The notes: generated by a model from the letters alone, not told the origin. 64,000 bases of DNA from JAKFEW01 sp036675505 (GCA_036675505.1 JAKFEW010000060.1:1-64000), one strand, 5' to 3'. Counted from the first letter of the stretch, positions 32,537-41,970 are shown. Numbers and translations are program-made.

Positions 32537-33253
32537 ATGCGCCGATTGGTGACCTTGACCCTGGTGGCGTCGCTCGCGGGGAGCATGTTGGCCGGCTGCG
32601 CTTCGACCGGGCCGGCTTCGCCGGGCGGCGCGCGCAAGGCCGCCGGCGCCCTGCGCGGGCTCGGCAAGGAGGCGTCGATCGCCAGGCAATTCTACGAGCG
32701 CGTGAAGCAGACGTACGCCGGGCAGGTCGCGATCGAGGGCGAGCGCGTCTCGCTGACCTACCCCGACCAGCCCGTTTCGATCTACGATTTCACCGACACG
32801 CCGCGCACCGGCCAGGTGCGCGTGAGCATCGGCGAGTTCGAGACCGCGCTGCCGTTCGCGGACCTGATGGCCGGCGCGCCCGACGAGGGCGTGGGCGCCG
32901 AGGTGCTGCCGGTCCTGCTCGTGCCGATCGCCCTCGACATGGCGGCGGCGGGCGGCCAGGCGCTGGTGCTGTACTGGCTCGGCCACCGCGGCGACGAGTT
33001 CGACAAGGGCGACGCGACGAAGGTCGTGGCGCTCGCGATGGCGCTCTCGATCGTGCCGTTCCTCGGCGAGATGAGCGCGCTCGGCCACATCCTGCCGGTG
33101 GCGGCCAAGCTCATCGCGAACTCCAACGGCTTCGCGGCCCGCGAGGTGATGCGCGCGGCCGCCGCGATGAGCGGCGAGATCATCGACCTCGTGAAGTATC
33201 TGCTCAAGCTTCGCAAGGCCAAAAAGGGCGGCGAGGGAAGGCTGGCGATTTAG
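32537..33253 (+). CDS. Lipoprotein with hydrophobic C-terminal half
   Basis: 238 aa. Signal peptide and lipobox LAGC (RRLVTLTLVASLAGSMLAGC). The N-terminal mature part resembles a short beta-rich domain (VAIEGERVSLTYPDQPVSIY). The C-terminal half has several hydrophobic segments (VGAEVLPVLLVPIALDMAAA, VVALAMALSIVPFLGEM) and a basic end. Unrecognised. ATG 32537 is chosen over TTG 32522 because the signal peptide starts there. Its stop overlaps the end of the oxygenase gene by 4 bases. The 218-base gap upstream contains an AT-rich stretch (32411-32450) that may hold promoters. Confidence 0.75.
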   Translation: MRRLVTLTLVASLAGSMLAGCASTGPASPGGARKAAGALRGLGKEASIARQFYERVKQTYAGQVAIEGERVSLTYPDQPVSIYDFTDTPRTGQVRVSIGEFETALPFADLMAGAPDEGVGAEVLPVLLVPIALDMAAAGGQALVLYWLGHRGDEFDKGDATKVVALAMALSIVPFLGEMSALGHILPVAAKLIANSNGFAAREVMRAAAAMSGEIIDLVKYLLKLRKAKKGGEGRLAI

Positions 33254-34122
33254 CTGCGGAGGCGCTTCAGTAGCTGCTTCAGCCCCCCCGGTGCCAGCGC
33301 GCGCGCGGCCTCGATCGCATGGTTGCGGGCGATGCCGAGCCTCGTCGCGAGTGGCTGCTCGGCGAAGGTCTCGCCCGGCCGCTCACGGAAGAGCGTGCTG
33401 TGGCCGCGCGTCGCCGGACCGGCGCCCTCCCGGCTATGCGTGTAGTAATAGAGCGCGACCGAGCGGCGGGCCCGGCCGGGCGGACAGGCGAGCGGGTCCG
33501 GATGGCCGTGGTAGCTCGTGCTGTCGGTCCGGAAAAGCACCAGTCGGTTGAAGATCGGCGCGATCCGGTGGCGGCTCGCGCCCATCTCGCGGTCCCAGAG
33601 CTCCAGGTGCCCGCCCCAGGATTCCTCCCAGCCCTCGTTCAGGTAGACCAGCAGGTTCAAGCGGCGCTCGACGTTCATGACCGGGTGGAGGTTGTAATCC
33701 GCATGGATGGCGAGCTTGCCGCCCGGCTGGATCTGGTGCATGCCGCCGCCGTAGAAGTACGGGTCGGGAATCAGCCCCTGGATGTCGGTGATCCGGGCGA
33801 GCAAGCGCAGGAACGGCGCCGCGTTCAGGACCTCGACCAGCGCCGCGACGGGCGGCGGGAAGTGGCGGCTCTCGTCGATCTGCAGCTTCACCTCGCGGCT
33901 CGCGTCCGCGAAGCGATGCCAGCGCACGTCGTCGCCCGCGTAATACGAGGCGGCGACCGACCGCAGGAACGCAGGCCGGAACAGCCCATCGAGGACCAGG
34001 AAGGGGAAGGGATCGGCGCCCTGGAAGGTCGCAGCGGCACGCTCGAGCGTCGCGATGGCGTCCGGCTCGAAGATTTCGTCGAGCGTGGGCATGGCGGGCG
34101 TATCGACGGGGGGTTCGGGCAC
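33250..34122 (-). CDS. 2-oxoglutarate/Fe(II)-dependent oxygenase (prolyl 4-hydroxylase-like)
   Basis: 290 aa. Double-stranded beta-helix oxygenase. Iron ligands are seen in LAIHADYNLHP (H-x-D) and the distal His in STSYHGHPDPL; the 2-oxoglutarate-binding Arg follows in RRSVALYYYTHSR. Similar proteins hydroxylate small molecules or sugar-linked residues; in glycan clusters they are common. GTG 34122 with GGGAGGA upstream. It sits between the lipoprotein and a glycosyltransferase, so modification of a surface molecule is likely (inference). Confidence 0.9.
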   Translation of the reverse strand: MPEPPVDTPAMPTLDEIFEPDAIATLERAAATFQGADPFPFLVLDGLFRPAFLRSVAASYYAGDDVRWHRFADASREVKLQIDESRHFPPPVAALVEVLNAAPFLRLLARITDIQGLIPDPYFYGGGMHQIQPGGKLAIHADYNLHPVMNVERRLNLLVYLNEGWEESWGGHLELWDREMGASRHRIAPIFNRLVLFRTDSTSYHGHPDPLACPPGRARRSVALYYYTHSREGAGPATRGHSTLFRERPGETFAEQPLATRLGIARNHAIEAARALAPGGLKQLLKRLRS

Positions 34123-34174
34123 GGGTCGGGGTCCTCCCTTGTTTTTTACCCCGGGCTCCCGCGCTCGACGCCGA

Positions 34175-35374
34175 TCACCGGCTGAGCGCCTCGAGGTAGA
34201 CCTCGAGCAGCGCCTGGTTCGTCACGTCGACGACGTGCTCCGCCAGGAACCGCGCCCGGCTGGCCGCGCCCATGCGGCGGCGCAACGCGGCATCCTCGAG
34301 CAGGCGCTTCATCGCCTGGAACAGCGCGTCCGCGTCGTCCGGTGGCGTGAGCAGGCCGGTGGCCCCGTCTTCCACGAGCTCGGGCAGCGCCGAGATGCGT
34401 GAGGCGATCACGGGCAGGCCGAAGCTCATCGCCTCGACCACCGACATCCCGTAGCCTTCTGCGAGCGAAGGCAGCATGTAGACGTCGGTCGCCGGATAGA
34501 TCTGGCTGTAGATCGTCTCGCGTGGCAGGCCCGGGAAGATGGTGATGCCGTCGCTCGGCACGCCGAGCTCGTCCGGACGGACGGCGCTGACGATCGTGAG
34601 GCGTGCCTCCGGGTGGAGTCGCCGCAGGCGGTCGAAGGCCGCGACGAGCGCGCGACCCCCCTTCCGCCAGAATTGGTGGCCGACCAACGTGAAGCGGCAG
34701 GTGGCCGGCTCGCGCAGGTCGGCCTGGCCGGCCGGCACGGGGTCCTCGAACCCGAGCCGCACGAGCCGCAGCCGCTGCTCGGGCACGCCGGCGGCCACAT
34801 GGAGGTCCCAGGCGTAGCGGGAGGGCACGACGACGGCTGCGGCGCCGTCGGTGCTGTAGAGGTCGTGGAGCACGCCGAGCGCGCGCAGGAGCCGCCGGTC
34901 GCGCGTGGCGAGGCGCGTGGCGAGGGCCGGATCCAGCCCGTAGTAGTTGAGCAGCAGGTCGCTGTTGCCCGTGCCGCAGTGGAGCACCACCGGCGGGCGG
35001 CCGCGCCGGGGTTCGAGGTGGAGCGGGTACGCCCAGGCGTGGACCAGGTCGAAGTGGCCAGGGTCGGCCAGGCGCAACCACTGCACGTCTTCGTCCGGGC
35101 GATCGGGCAGGAGCCGTCCCAGCACCCGGAATGGCAGCGGTGGCAACGGCCCCCACGTGTATGCCACCCCCGCCGGCGGACGCGAGTGCATCACCAGCGA
35201 GGCGGCCCAGGCGCGGGCCGGGTGGCCGCGCGTCAGCCAGCCGGCGCGCAGCCCCTCGGAGAAGTGGGTGTAAGCCACGCCTGGCGGCGGATGGTCGCGC
35301 AGCAGGCGGGTCACGATGTCGTCGCCGCAGATCTGGGCGACGGACCGATCCGGGCTGATCAACAACACGCGCAT
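34175..35374 (-). CDS. Glycosyltransferase family 4 protein
   Basis: 399 aa, GT-B fold. Begins MRVLLISPDRSVAQICGDDI. The donor domain shows RFTLVGHQFWRKGGRALVAA, LTIVSAVRPDELGVPSDG and E-x7-E in EGYGMSVVEAMSFGLPVIAS, followed by LVEDGATGLLTPPDD, all classical for GT4. ATG 35374 is the family start. On the minus strand TATACT lies 6 bases before the ATG, with no ribosome binding site between, so a leaderless message is possible. Divergent from the membrane transferase at 35411. Confidence 0.93.
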   Translation of the reverse strand: MRVLLISPDRSVAQICGDDIVTRLLRDHPPPGVAYTHFSEGLRAGWLTRGHPARAWAASLVMHSRPPAGVAYTWGPLPPLPFRVLGRLLPDRPDEDVQWLRLADPGHFDLVHAWAYPLHLEPRRGRPPVVLHCGTGNSDLLLNYYGLDPALATRLATRDRRLLRALGVLHDLYSTDGAAAVVVPSRYAWDLHVAAGVPEQRLRLVRLGFEDPVPAGQADLREPATCRFTLVGHQFWRKGGRALVAAFDRLRRLHPEARLTIVSAVRPDELGVPSDGITIFPGLPRETIYSQIYPATDVYMLPSLAEGYGMSVVEAMSFGLPVIASRISALPELVEDGATGLLTPPDDADALFQAMKRLLEDAALRRRMGAASRARFLAEHVVDVTNQALLEVYLEALSR

Positions 35375-35380
35375 GGGCAA

Positions 35381-35386
35381 AGTATA
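35381..35386 (-). promoter_or_regulatory. -10-like hexamer 6 bases before a GT4 start codon
   Basis: TATACT on the minus strand, 6 bases from ATG 35374, and no Shine-Dalgarno sequence in between. This is the spacing expected for a leaderless transcript. Confidence 0.4.
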
Positions 35387-35410
35387 CCGGACGACGGGTA
35401 TGGAGGGGCC

Positions 35411-37234
35411 ATGGCGGCCGAAAACCCCCACCCCCCCGCCGACCGCGATCGCGACCTCGCCGTGCTCGCGACCTCCGCGGCGCTCCTGCTCGGCTTCGTC
35501 GCGCTCACCTGGGCGAAGTGGCCGATCCTGACCGCCGACAGCGCCCGCGAGCTCTACGTGCCGTTCCAGATCCGGCACGGCGCGCTGATGTACCGCGATT
35601 TCTACTACCTCTACGGGCCCGTCGCGCCGTACTTCCAGGCCGGGCTGCTGGCGGCGTTCGGCGATCGCCTCGACGTGCTTTACGTCGCGGCCACGCTCCA
35701 GGTGGCGGCGATCATGGGCCTGCTCTACGTGGCGGCCCGCCACGTGTTGCCGGTCGGCCCCGCGGCGGCCGTGCTTTTCTTGTTCTTCACGCACTTCGCG
35801 TGGGGCCGCGACATCTGGGGCTACCTGTGGCCGTATTCCTTCGCGGCGACCTACGGGGTGCTGTTCGGCCTCGCGTTGCTCGTGGCGTTGCTGCGGCACG
35901 CCGCCTCCGGCCGCCCCTGGTGGTTGGCCACCGCCGGCATCCTGGTGGGTCTTTCGGTCGTCACCAAGCTCGAGTACGGCGCCGCCGCGGTCGCGCTCGC
36001 AGGCGCCTACCTGGCGGGCCGGCTGGCATTCCGCGCCGGGCTGGGGGCAGCGGGACCGTGGTGGCGCGAGGTCCTGGTGCTCGTGGCGCCCGCGGGTGCG
36101 ACGGCGGCGCTGATCGCCGCGCTCGTGCTCGCGCGCGTCGACCTCCCGACGGTGCTCGAGAGCGTCTGGCCCACGCGCCTGATGGCGATGTGGTCGAGCA
36201 AGGGCCAGTGGCATGGCGATCTGGCGAGCTGGAAGGAGAACTTCCGCTGGTTCGGCCTCGCCTTCGGGGTGCTGGCGCTCGCGGCCGGGCACGGCAAGCT
36301 CGCGGAAGGCCTTCGGCACTCGTGGCGCGTGCGGGCGGGCGCGGCGGCGGGCCTGGTGGCGATCGCCGCCTTCGCCCTGACCAGGCCCGATCGCCTGGCC
36401 CATCTCTGGGCGTTCGGCCACCGCTATTGGGTCGGGCCGAGCTTCATGGTGCTGGTCGGCGTGCTCGCCGTCGTGGCCTGGCGCCTCGCGCAGGCCCACC
36501 GCGCCGGGCGCCCGATCGCGCCCACGCTGGTGGCGTGGGGGCTGATCGCGGGCTACGGCCTGCTCGTCGCGGCACGGACGGTGTTCCGCGGGCTCAACGA
36601 CTACACGCCCTACCAGGCGCCGGTCGCGTTGATCGCCTGGGTGGCGCTGGCCGCCCTCTGGTTGCCTGCTGTGCTCGGCACCCCGACGTCGCGCCGGGCC
36701 ACGCACCTCCTGCTCATCGGCCTGGCGCTGGGGCTGGGGGCGCGGCATGCGGGCGATGCGATCGCCAACTACACCCCGCCCCACGTGCCGGTCAGCGGGC
36801 CCGCCGGCACGGTGGTCGCTCCGGCTGTCTACGGCCAGCCGTTCAACGCGGCGCTGGCCTACGTGCGCGCGGGCCTGCGGCCCGGCGAGACCGTGGTCGC
36901 AGCGCCCATGGAGCCGAGCTTTTACCTGTTCCTGGGCCGCGACAACCCGGTCAAGGAAGATCAGCTCTTCTACGGCTACCTGATCACGCCGGCTGAACAG
37001 GAAGGCTTCATCGGACGCATGCGGCAGGCGAACGTGCGTTACGTCGTGCTGTCCAACTTCGGCCACCCCGGCAAGGCGTTCGGCATCCACTACATGCAGA
37101 CGCTCGCCAGCTGGCTCGCCAGCGCGTGCCAGCCCGTCGCGAAGTTCGGCGGCGAGGGGCCTTACCGGCTCACGGTCTACGAGACGCCGTTCGCCGCGCG
37201 GGTGTCGATGCCGGCCAAGCCGGCGCCCCGTTAG
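35411..37234 (+). CDS. Polytopic membrane glycosyltransferase (GT-C, PMT/ArnT-like)
   Basis: 607 aa with about eleven to thirteen hydrophobic helices. The first periplasmic loop carries TADSARELYVPFQIRHG; an acidic residue at this place is the catalytic base in GT-C enzymes. YRDFYYLYGP follows, as is usual for this family. The soluble C-terminus (from about 470; NAALAYVRAGLRPGETVVAA) faces outside. It probably transfers a sugar from a polyprenyl-phosphate carrier. ATG 35411 is preceded by GGAGGGG. It ends with a 4-base overlap with a convergent glycosidase gene. Confidence 0.85.
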   Translation: MAAENPHPPADRDRDLAVLATSAALLLGFVALTWAKWPILTADSARELYVPFQIRHGALMYRDFYYLYGPVAPYFQAGLLAAFGDRLDVLYVAATLQVAAIMGLLYVAARHVLPVGPAAAVLFLFFTHFAWGRDIWGYLWPYSFAATYGVLFGLALLVALLRHAASGRPWWLATAGILVGLSVVTKLEYGAAAVALAGAYLAGRLAFRAGLGAAGPWWREVLVLVAPAGATAALIAALVLARVDLPTVLESVWPTRLMAMWSSKGQWHGDLASWKENFRWFGLAFGVLALAAGHGKLAEGLRHSWRVRAGAAAGLVAIAAFALTRPDRLAHLWAFGHRYWVGPSFMVLVGVLAVVAWRLAQAHRAGRPIAPTLVAWGLIAGYGLLVAARTVFRGLNDYTPYQAPVALIAWVALAALWLPAVLGTPTSRRATHLLLIGLALGLGARHAGDAIANYTPPHVPVSGPAGTVVAPAVYGQPFNAALAYVRAGLRPGETVVAAPMEPSFYLFLGRDNPVKEDQLFYGYLITPAEQEGFIGRMRQANVRYVVLSNFGHPGKAFGIHYMQTLASWLASACQPVAKFGGEGPYRLTVYETPFAARVSMPAKPAPR

Positions 37235-38568
37235 CGCCGGGCCGTGGACCGTGCGGGCGGCGGGAAGCGCCTGGCGAGCGCCGGCGTCACGCCGCCCGCC
37301 TGGATGATTTCCCGGAACACGTCCACCGCCGGCGTGGGCCTGCGGGTGTAGTCACCGCTGCGCACGTCGACCTCGAAGAGCCCGAAGCGTGGGCGGTACG
37401 AGCCCCACTCGTAGTTGTCGGTGAGCGTCCAGTACATGTAGCCGATCACCGGCACGCCCGCGGCCATCGCCTGCTGGATCGCCTGGATGTGAGCGACCAT
37501 GTAGCTTTCGCGCGTCCAGCCGTCCTCGCGTGCGGCGCCTTCGCGGGTAGCGAAGCCGTTCTCGGCGATCAGGATCGGCAGGCCGAAGGCCTCGTGATAG
37601 GCCTTGAGCACCTTCACGAGGTGGCCCGGGTTGCCCTCCCAGTGCCAGGGCGTCACGGGGAAGTCCGCGAAGGTGTGGTTCAGGCCGTAGTAGTGCACGG
37701 CCGCGAAATCCATCGTGCGTGGCCGCTCACGCCCGTCCCAGGTGCGCACCGTCGGCAGCTGGCGGGCGAACCACATGCCGGGCAGCCAGTCCAGGCCGCC
37801 GGCCACGGGCAGCTGGCAGTTGTAATCGGGCACCGAGACCCGCGCGACCGGATCGGCGGCGTGGATCGCGTCGTAGGCCGCCTCATGGCTCGCGAGGACG
37901 TTGGCCGTGGCGCGCGCGAACGCGACAGGGCCCAGGCGGTGCGGCGGGATGAAGCCGGTCGCATAGCCTCCCAGGATCACGTTCGAGGGCTCGTTGAACG
38001 TGAGGTACCAGTCGATCTCGGCCCCGAACTCCTTGGCCACGAAGGTCGCCCAGCGCCTGAACAGCGCGACCGATCGCGGGCTCTCCCAGCCGATCAGGCC
38101 GTCGCCCCGATCGGCGGTGAACCAGCGGGGCGTGGCGAAGTGGTGGATCGTGATGACGGGCGCCATGCCGCGCTGGCGGATGCCGCGCAGCAGGCGGTGG
38201 ACGTAGGCCACCTCCTGCGCGTCGACCTTGCCCTCCTCGGGCTCGATGCGGCTCCACTCGATGCTCGTGCGGAACGCGTTCAGGCCGATCGACTTCGCGC
38301 GGTCGAGGTCCGCCTCCATGTGGCCGCGGAAATCGGCTCCGCGCCCGCTGGCCTCATAGCCGCGCGGCTTCGCGACTTCGTTTTCCCAGGCGTGCCAGTC
38401 CATGGCGGGGTGGGCGCCGTCGTTCTGGTAGCCGGCCAGCGTCACGCCCCACAGGAAGGGAAGGCGTCCGAGCGCGCCGGGCGGCGTCTGAGCCTGGGCG
38501 CCCGCCGTACAGGCAAGCGTGAGGCAGGTGCTGAGGAAGAGCCCGACGAGGGTGCGAAAGGCTAGCAT
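37231..38568 (-). CDS. Secreted glycoside hydrolase family 1 protein
   Basis: 445 aa. N-terminal signal peptide (TLVGLFLSTCLTLACTAGAQ), so exported. The (beta/alpha)8 barrel shows FLWGVTLAGYQNDGAHPAMD, acid/base Glu in YLTFNEPSN and nucleophile Glu in ILIAENGFATREG. The sugar-binding GYMYWTLTDNYEWGSYRPRF is typical of GH1. Likely a beta-glucosidase or related exo-enzyme on oligosaccharides outside the cytoplasm. About two-thirds identical by eye to the gene at 38602, which lies just upstream on the same strand: a tandem duplication. Confidence 0.93.
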   Translation of the reverse strand: MLAFRTLVGLFLSTCLTLACTAGAQAQTPPGALGRLPFLWGVTLAGYQNDGAHPAMDWHAWENEVAKPRGYEASGRGADFRGHMEADLDRAKSIGLNAFRTSIEWSRIEPEEGKVDAQEVAYVHRLLRGIRQRGMAPVITIHHFATPRWFTADRGDGLIGWESPRSVALFRRWATFVAKEFGAEIDWYLTFNEPSNVILGGYATGFIPPHRLGPVAFARATANVLASHEAAYDAIHAADPVARVSVPDYNCQLPVAGGLDWLPGMWFARQLPTVRTWDGRERPRTMDFAAVHYYGLNHTFADFPVTPWHWEGNPGHLVKVLKAYHEAFGLPILIAENGFATREGAAREDGWTRESYMVAHIQAIQQAMAAGVPVIGYMYWTLTDNYEWGSYRPRFGLFEVDVRSGDYTRRPTPAVDVFREIIQAGGVTPALARRFPPPARSTARR

Positions 38569-38601
38569 GGTTCCAAAGGGCGAGCGGATGCGGGGGGAGA
38601 C

Positions 38602-39972
38602 TCAGGGCTTGGCCGCGGCGGGGCCGGCCACCGGTGGGGGGTACTTGGCGAGCAGCTCGGCCGTCACGCCGTCGTTCTTCACGATCTGACGGTAGACGCC
38701 CACGGCCGGCGTCTCGCGGCGCGTGAGGTCGCCCTTGCGCACGTCGACGCCGTACAGGCCGAAGCGCGGGTCGAACGAGCCCCATTCATAGTTGTCGGTC
38801 AGCGTCCAATACATGTAGCCGATCACCGGCACGCCCTCGGCGAGGAGCTTCTGGAGCTCCTTCACGTGCGCGACGAGGTAGGCCTCGCGCGTCCAGCCGT
38901 CGGCACGGGCTGCGCCGTTATTGGTGGCGAAGCCGTTCTCGGCGATCAGGATCGGCAGGCGGAACTGCTCGTAGTAATTTCGCAGGATCCGGCTCATGTG
39001 CTCGGGCCGCACGCCCCACATCCAGGGCCGGACCGGGAATGAGGAGGCCGCCTCGGCGTCGACGGCGCCATAGTAGTGCAGCGCGAGGTAATCGAGGTAC
39101 TTCACGCGCTCACGCCCGTCCCAGGCGCGGTCCTTGTCGAAGATGAACGGCAGGATCTGGCTCGGCGCGTAATACACGCCGGTGTTGCCGACCGGGAAGA
39201 TCGCGTTGTACTCCGCGATCGACACCTGGGCGTTCGCGTCGAGGCGGTGGATGCGTTGGTAGGCGTCGATGTGGGCCGCCAGGATGTTGGACGTGGCGCG
39301 GTAGGTGGAGACCGGCCCCGTGCGGTGCGGCACCGTCCAGCCGAGCAAGTAGGCACCGCCGATGAGCGTCGAGGGCTCATTGAAGGTGATGTACCAGTCG
39401 ATCTCGGCCCCGAACTCCTTCGCCACGAACTCGACGTAGCGGCCGAACTGTTCGACCACCTTGGGGTTCTCCCAGCCGGGCAGTCCCTGGCCGTCGTCGC
39501 GCATCGCCCAGCGGGGCGTGGCGAAGTGGTGCAGCGCGATCACGGGCGTCATGCCGCGCTTGCGGATGCCGCGCAGCATGCGGTGGACGTAAGCCACCTC
39601 CTGCGCGTCGATCTTGCCCTCCTCCGGCTCGATGCGGCTCCATTCGATGCTCGTGCGGAACGCGTTCAGGCCGATCGATTTCGCGCGGTCTAGGTCGGCG
39701 TCCATATGGCCGCGAAAGTCCGCGCTCTTGCCGCTGGGCTCGGGCAGCTTGCCCGAGCGCTCGAGCTCGGCCCAGTCCATGGCGGGGTGGGCGCCGTCGT
39801 TCTGGTAGCCGGCTAGCGTCACGCCCCACATGAACTTCCGCTGGCCGACCGGCGCGGGCGGCACGTCGCTGGGGCCCGGCGGGGCGAAGAAGGCCGCGGC
39901 CGGCCCGACGGGCAGCGCGAGCAGGGTGGCGAGCAAGGCGGTGCCGAGCAGGTGACGGATTTTCAAGGGCAT
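38602..39972 (-). CDS. Secreted glycoside hydrolase family 1 protein (tandem paralogue)
   Basis: 456 aa. Signal peptide (LLGTALLATLLALPVGPAAA). FMWGVTLAGYQNDGAHPAMD, acid/base Glu in YITFNEPST, nucleophile Glu in ILIAENGFATNNG and GYMYWTLTDNYEWGSFDPRF. Shared stretches such as AKSIGLNAFRTSIEWSRIEP are identical in the two copies. Differences concentrate around the substrate rim (for example RIHRLDANAQVSIAEYNAIF against IHAADPVARVSVPDYNC), which suggests altered specificity. The start is ATG 39972; no clear ribosome binding site is visible, so this is less certain. Confidence 0.92.
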   Translation of the reverse strand: MPLKIRHLLGTALLATLLALPVGPAAAFFAPPGPSDVPPAPVGQRKFMWGVTLAGYQNDGAHPAMDWAELERSGKLPEPSGKSADFRGHMDADLDRAKSIGLNAFRTSIEWSRIEPEEGKIDAQEVAYVHRMLRGIRKRGMTPVIALHHFATPRWAMRDDGQGLPGWENPKVVEQFGRYVEFVAKEFGAEIDWYITFNEPSTLIGGAYLLGWTVPHRTGPVSTYRATSNILAAHIDAYQRIHRLDANAQVSIAEYNAIFPVGNTGVYYAPSQILPFIFDKDRAWDGRERVKYLDYLALHYYGAVDAEAASSFPVRPWMWGVRPEHMSRILRNYYEQFRLPILIAENGFATNNGAARADGWTREAYLVAHVKELQKLLAEGVPVIGYMYWTLTDNYEWGSFDPRFGLYGVDVRKGDLTRRETPAVGVYRQIVKNDGVTAELLAKYPPPVAGPAAAKP

Positions 39973-40119
39973 CACGACATAACAGGGAGGCGTCCCTCCA
40001 TGATGCCCGACGGCGGCCCCAATGTCACGGCTTGCGGGAAATCCGCAGGCACCCTGCTCGCGGCCGGCCCGGCCGGAGGTACCCTGGGGAGAGCGAGGCC
40101 GCCAAAGGGGAGGTTGAGA

Positions 40120-40731
40120 ATGTCCGCACACGAGCAGCTCAAGGAGCGCTTGATTGCCCTCATCGAGGACGCGTACGTGATGGAGGTGCAGATCGCGGGG
40201 ACGCTGAGGCGGCACATCGATCAGGCCGCCACGGCGCCGGCCGACATCCGGCGGCGCCTGGAGCAGCACGTCGCCGAGACCGAGCTGCAGGCCAAGCGCA
40301 TGGTCCAGCGGCTCGAGGCCTACGGGCGCGATCCGTCGACCCTCCGGGCGACCGGGGGCCAGGTCGTGGGCAACCTGCTGGGTCTCCTGGGCGCGCTCAG
40401 GCCCGACACGCTGTCGCGGAATCTACGCGATGACTACGTGACGGAACATCTGGAAATCGCCGCTTACACCATGCTGATCGCCGCGGCCCGCGTGGCCGGC
40501 GACGAGGAGACCATCAAGGCCGCGGAGGCCAGCCTGCGCGAGGAAGTGTTGATGGCCGAGTTCCTGCACAAGCGGCTGCCGGAGGGCCTGTTCTTCTCGC
40601 TCGAGCAAGAAGGCATCACGATCCCCGCGCCGATGCATGCGGAGGCCGCGAACGGCCCGCGGCTGCACATCACCTTCGAGCCGCTCAAGGACGTGCAGGA
40701 CGCCCGTGCGGCGCACAAGAAGCACCATTGA
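40120..40731 (+). CDS. DUF892 / YciF-type ferritin-like protein
   Basis: 203 aa. A four-helix bundle of the ferritin-like superfamily: LIALIEDAYVMEVQIAGTLR, HVAETELQAKRMVQRLEAYG, VTEHLEIAAYTMLIAAARVA and LREEVLMAEFLHKRLPE supply the usual E...E-x-x-H acidic/His positions for a di-iron site. YciF-like proteins are linked to stress responses, and their exact activity is unsettled. The last 45 residues extend beyond the domain. ATG 40120 with GGGGAGG upstream. Apparently monocistronic. Confidence 0.85.
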   Translation: MSAHEQLKERLIALIEDAYVMEVQIAGTLRRHIDQAATAPADIRRRLEQHVAETELQAKRMVQRLEAYGRDPSTLRATGGQVVGNLLGLLGALRPDTLSRNLRDDYVTEHLEIAAYTMLIAAARVAGDEETIKAAEASLREEVLMAEFLHKRLPEGLFFSLEQEGITIPAPMHAEAANGPRLHITFEPLKDVQDARAAHKKHH

Positions 40732-40845
40732 GCCGAGACGGGCGGCCGCTCGCGCGCTTCGCGGATTGGCGCCGCAGGGTGTACCATGTAGCGCCAGCGC
40801 CCCTACGGGGAATGATGGCGTCAACCCCGCCCTTCTGCTGGCTTC

Positions 40846-41970
40846 ATGACCACCTGTTATTACCATCCCGAAACCAAAGCGAAGTCCGTGTGCCCCGAAT
40901 GTGGCGAGGACATCTGCGACGTCTGCCGCCTCGAAGGCGGCCTGCAGCGCTGTGGTCACTGCGCGGCGAACGGTCCGCCGGCGGGTGGCCCGCGCCTCCG
41001 TGAGGAGGAGCCCGCCGCCGTTGTCCTTGACGGTGGGGCCGCCGCGGAGCGGCGGATGGGGGGCCCCGGCGGTGGCGGTTACGGAGCCTATGACGGGGGC
41101 GGCGCGCCACCCGCTCACGACATGGCCGCGATGCTCGAGGTCATGTGCTCGAACCACCCGGGCATCAACGCCGACATGCAGTGCCTCAACTGCCTGCAGG
41201 CGTTTTGCATGGATTGCTTGCCGAACGGCGCCATGTGCGCCGAATGCAACGTCGACCCCAGCGGCCGTGCCGCGCCGCAAGAAGATTACGTCCCGCAGCC
41301 GATTGTCGACGTGGGCTACGACCCTGGCCTCGATTTCTCGGACGGTTACTCGGCCACCGGCCATGTGCCGGCAAGCGGCTACGAGCAGGGCTACGAGCAA
41401 AGCTACGAGCAAAGCTACGAACAGGGCTACGGCGACGCGGACTTCGCGACCGGCTACGGCGAAGCGCCCGCGCCCAAGCCCAAGCGACCGCCGGGAGCGA
41501 AGCGACCGCCGCCGGGCGGTGCCAAGAAGGGCGGCGCCGCGGCCGCCAAGAAGGGACCTGCCGCCAAGGGCAAGAAGGCCGGCGGCCCACCGGTCGCCCT
41601 GATCGCGGGAGGCGTCGGCGCGCTCGCGCTGGTGGGCGCCCTCGGCTGGTTCTTCATGGGCGGCTCGGGCGGCAGCGAGACCAGCGCCATGGGCCCGGCC
41701 AAGGTCAGCATCACCGCCCCGAAATCGGCCGGCCCGCTAAAGGGATTGCAGCTCATCACGCTCCAGGTCGCTTCGGCGGACGAGATCCAGAAGGTCGAGG
41801 TGCGCGTGGACGGCAAGTACTGGCAGAAGTTCTCCCACCCGCCGTTCAAGACGGAGTGGCAGTCGAGCCTGGTGAAAAACGGCAAACACACGATCGAGGC
41901 CGTGGCCGAGTACAAGAACGGCACCAAGGTCTCGGACAAGAAGACCGTCACCATCGCGAACCCGCGTTAG
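40846..41970 (+). CDS. Membrane protein: double B-box zinc finger, one TM helix, external Ig-like domain
   Basis: 374 aa. Two Cys/His-rich modules of B-box type: CYYHPETKAKSVCPECGEDI plus CDVCRLEGG..RCGHC, and CSNHPGINADMQCLNCLQAF plus CMDCLPNGAMCAEC. Then a low-complexity region with YEQ repeats, a Lys/Pro/Ala/Gly-rich basic stretch, one membrane helix (VALIAGGVGALALVGALGWF), and a C-terminal Ig-like beta domain (EIQKVEVRVDGKYWQKFSHP, KNGKHTIEAVAEYKNGTK). Positive-inside suggests zinc modules in the cytoplasm and the Ig domain outside. Paralogue of the next gene. Function unknown; it may join a cytoplasmic partner to an external one. Confidence 0.75.
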   Translation: MTTCYYHPETKAKSVCPECGEDICDVCRLEGGLQRCGHCAANGPPAGGPRLREEEPAAVVLDGGAAAERRMGGPGGGGYGAYDGGGAPPAHDMAAMLEVMCSNHPGINADMQCLNCLQAFCMDCLPNGAMCAECNVDPSGRAAPQEDYVPQPIVDVGYDPGLDFSDGYSATGHVPASGYEQGYEQSYEQSYEQGYGDADFATGYGEAPAPKPKRPPGAKRPPPGGAKKGGAAAAKKGPAAKGKKAGGPPVALIAGGVGALALVGALGWFFMGGSGGSETSAMGPAKVSITAPKSAGPLKGLQLITLQVASADEIQKVEVRVDGKYWQKFSHPPFKTEWQSSLVKNGKHTIEAVAEYKNGTKVSDKKTVTIANPR

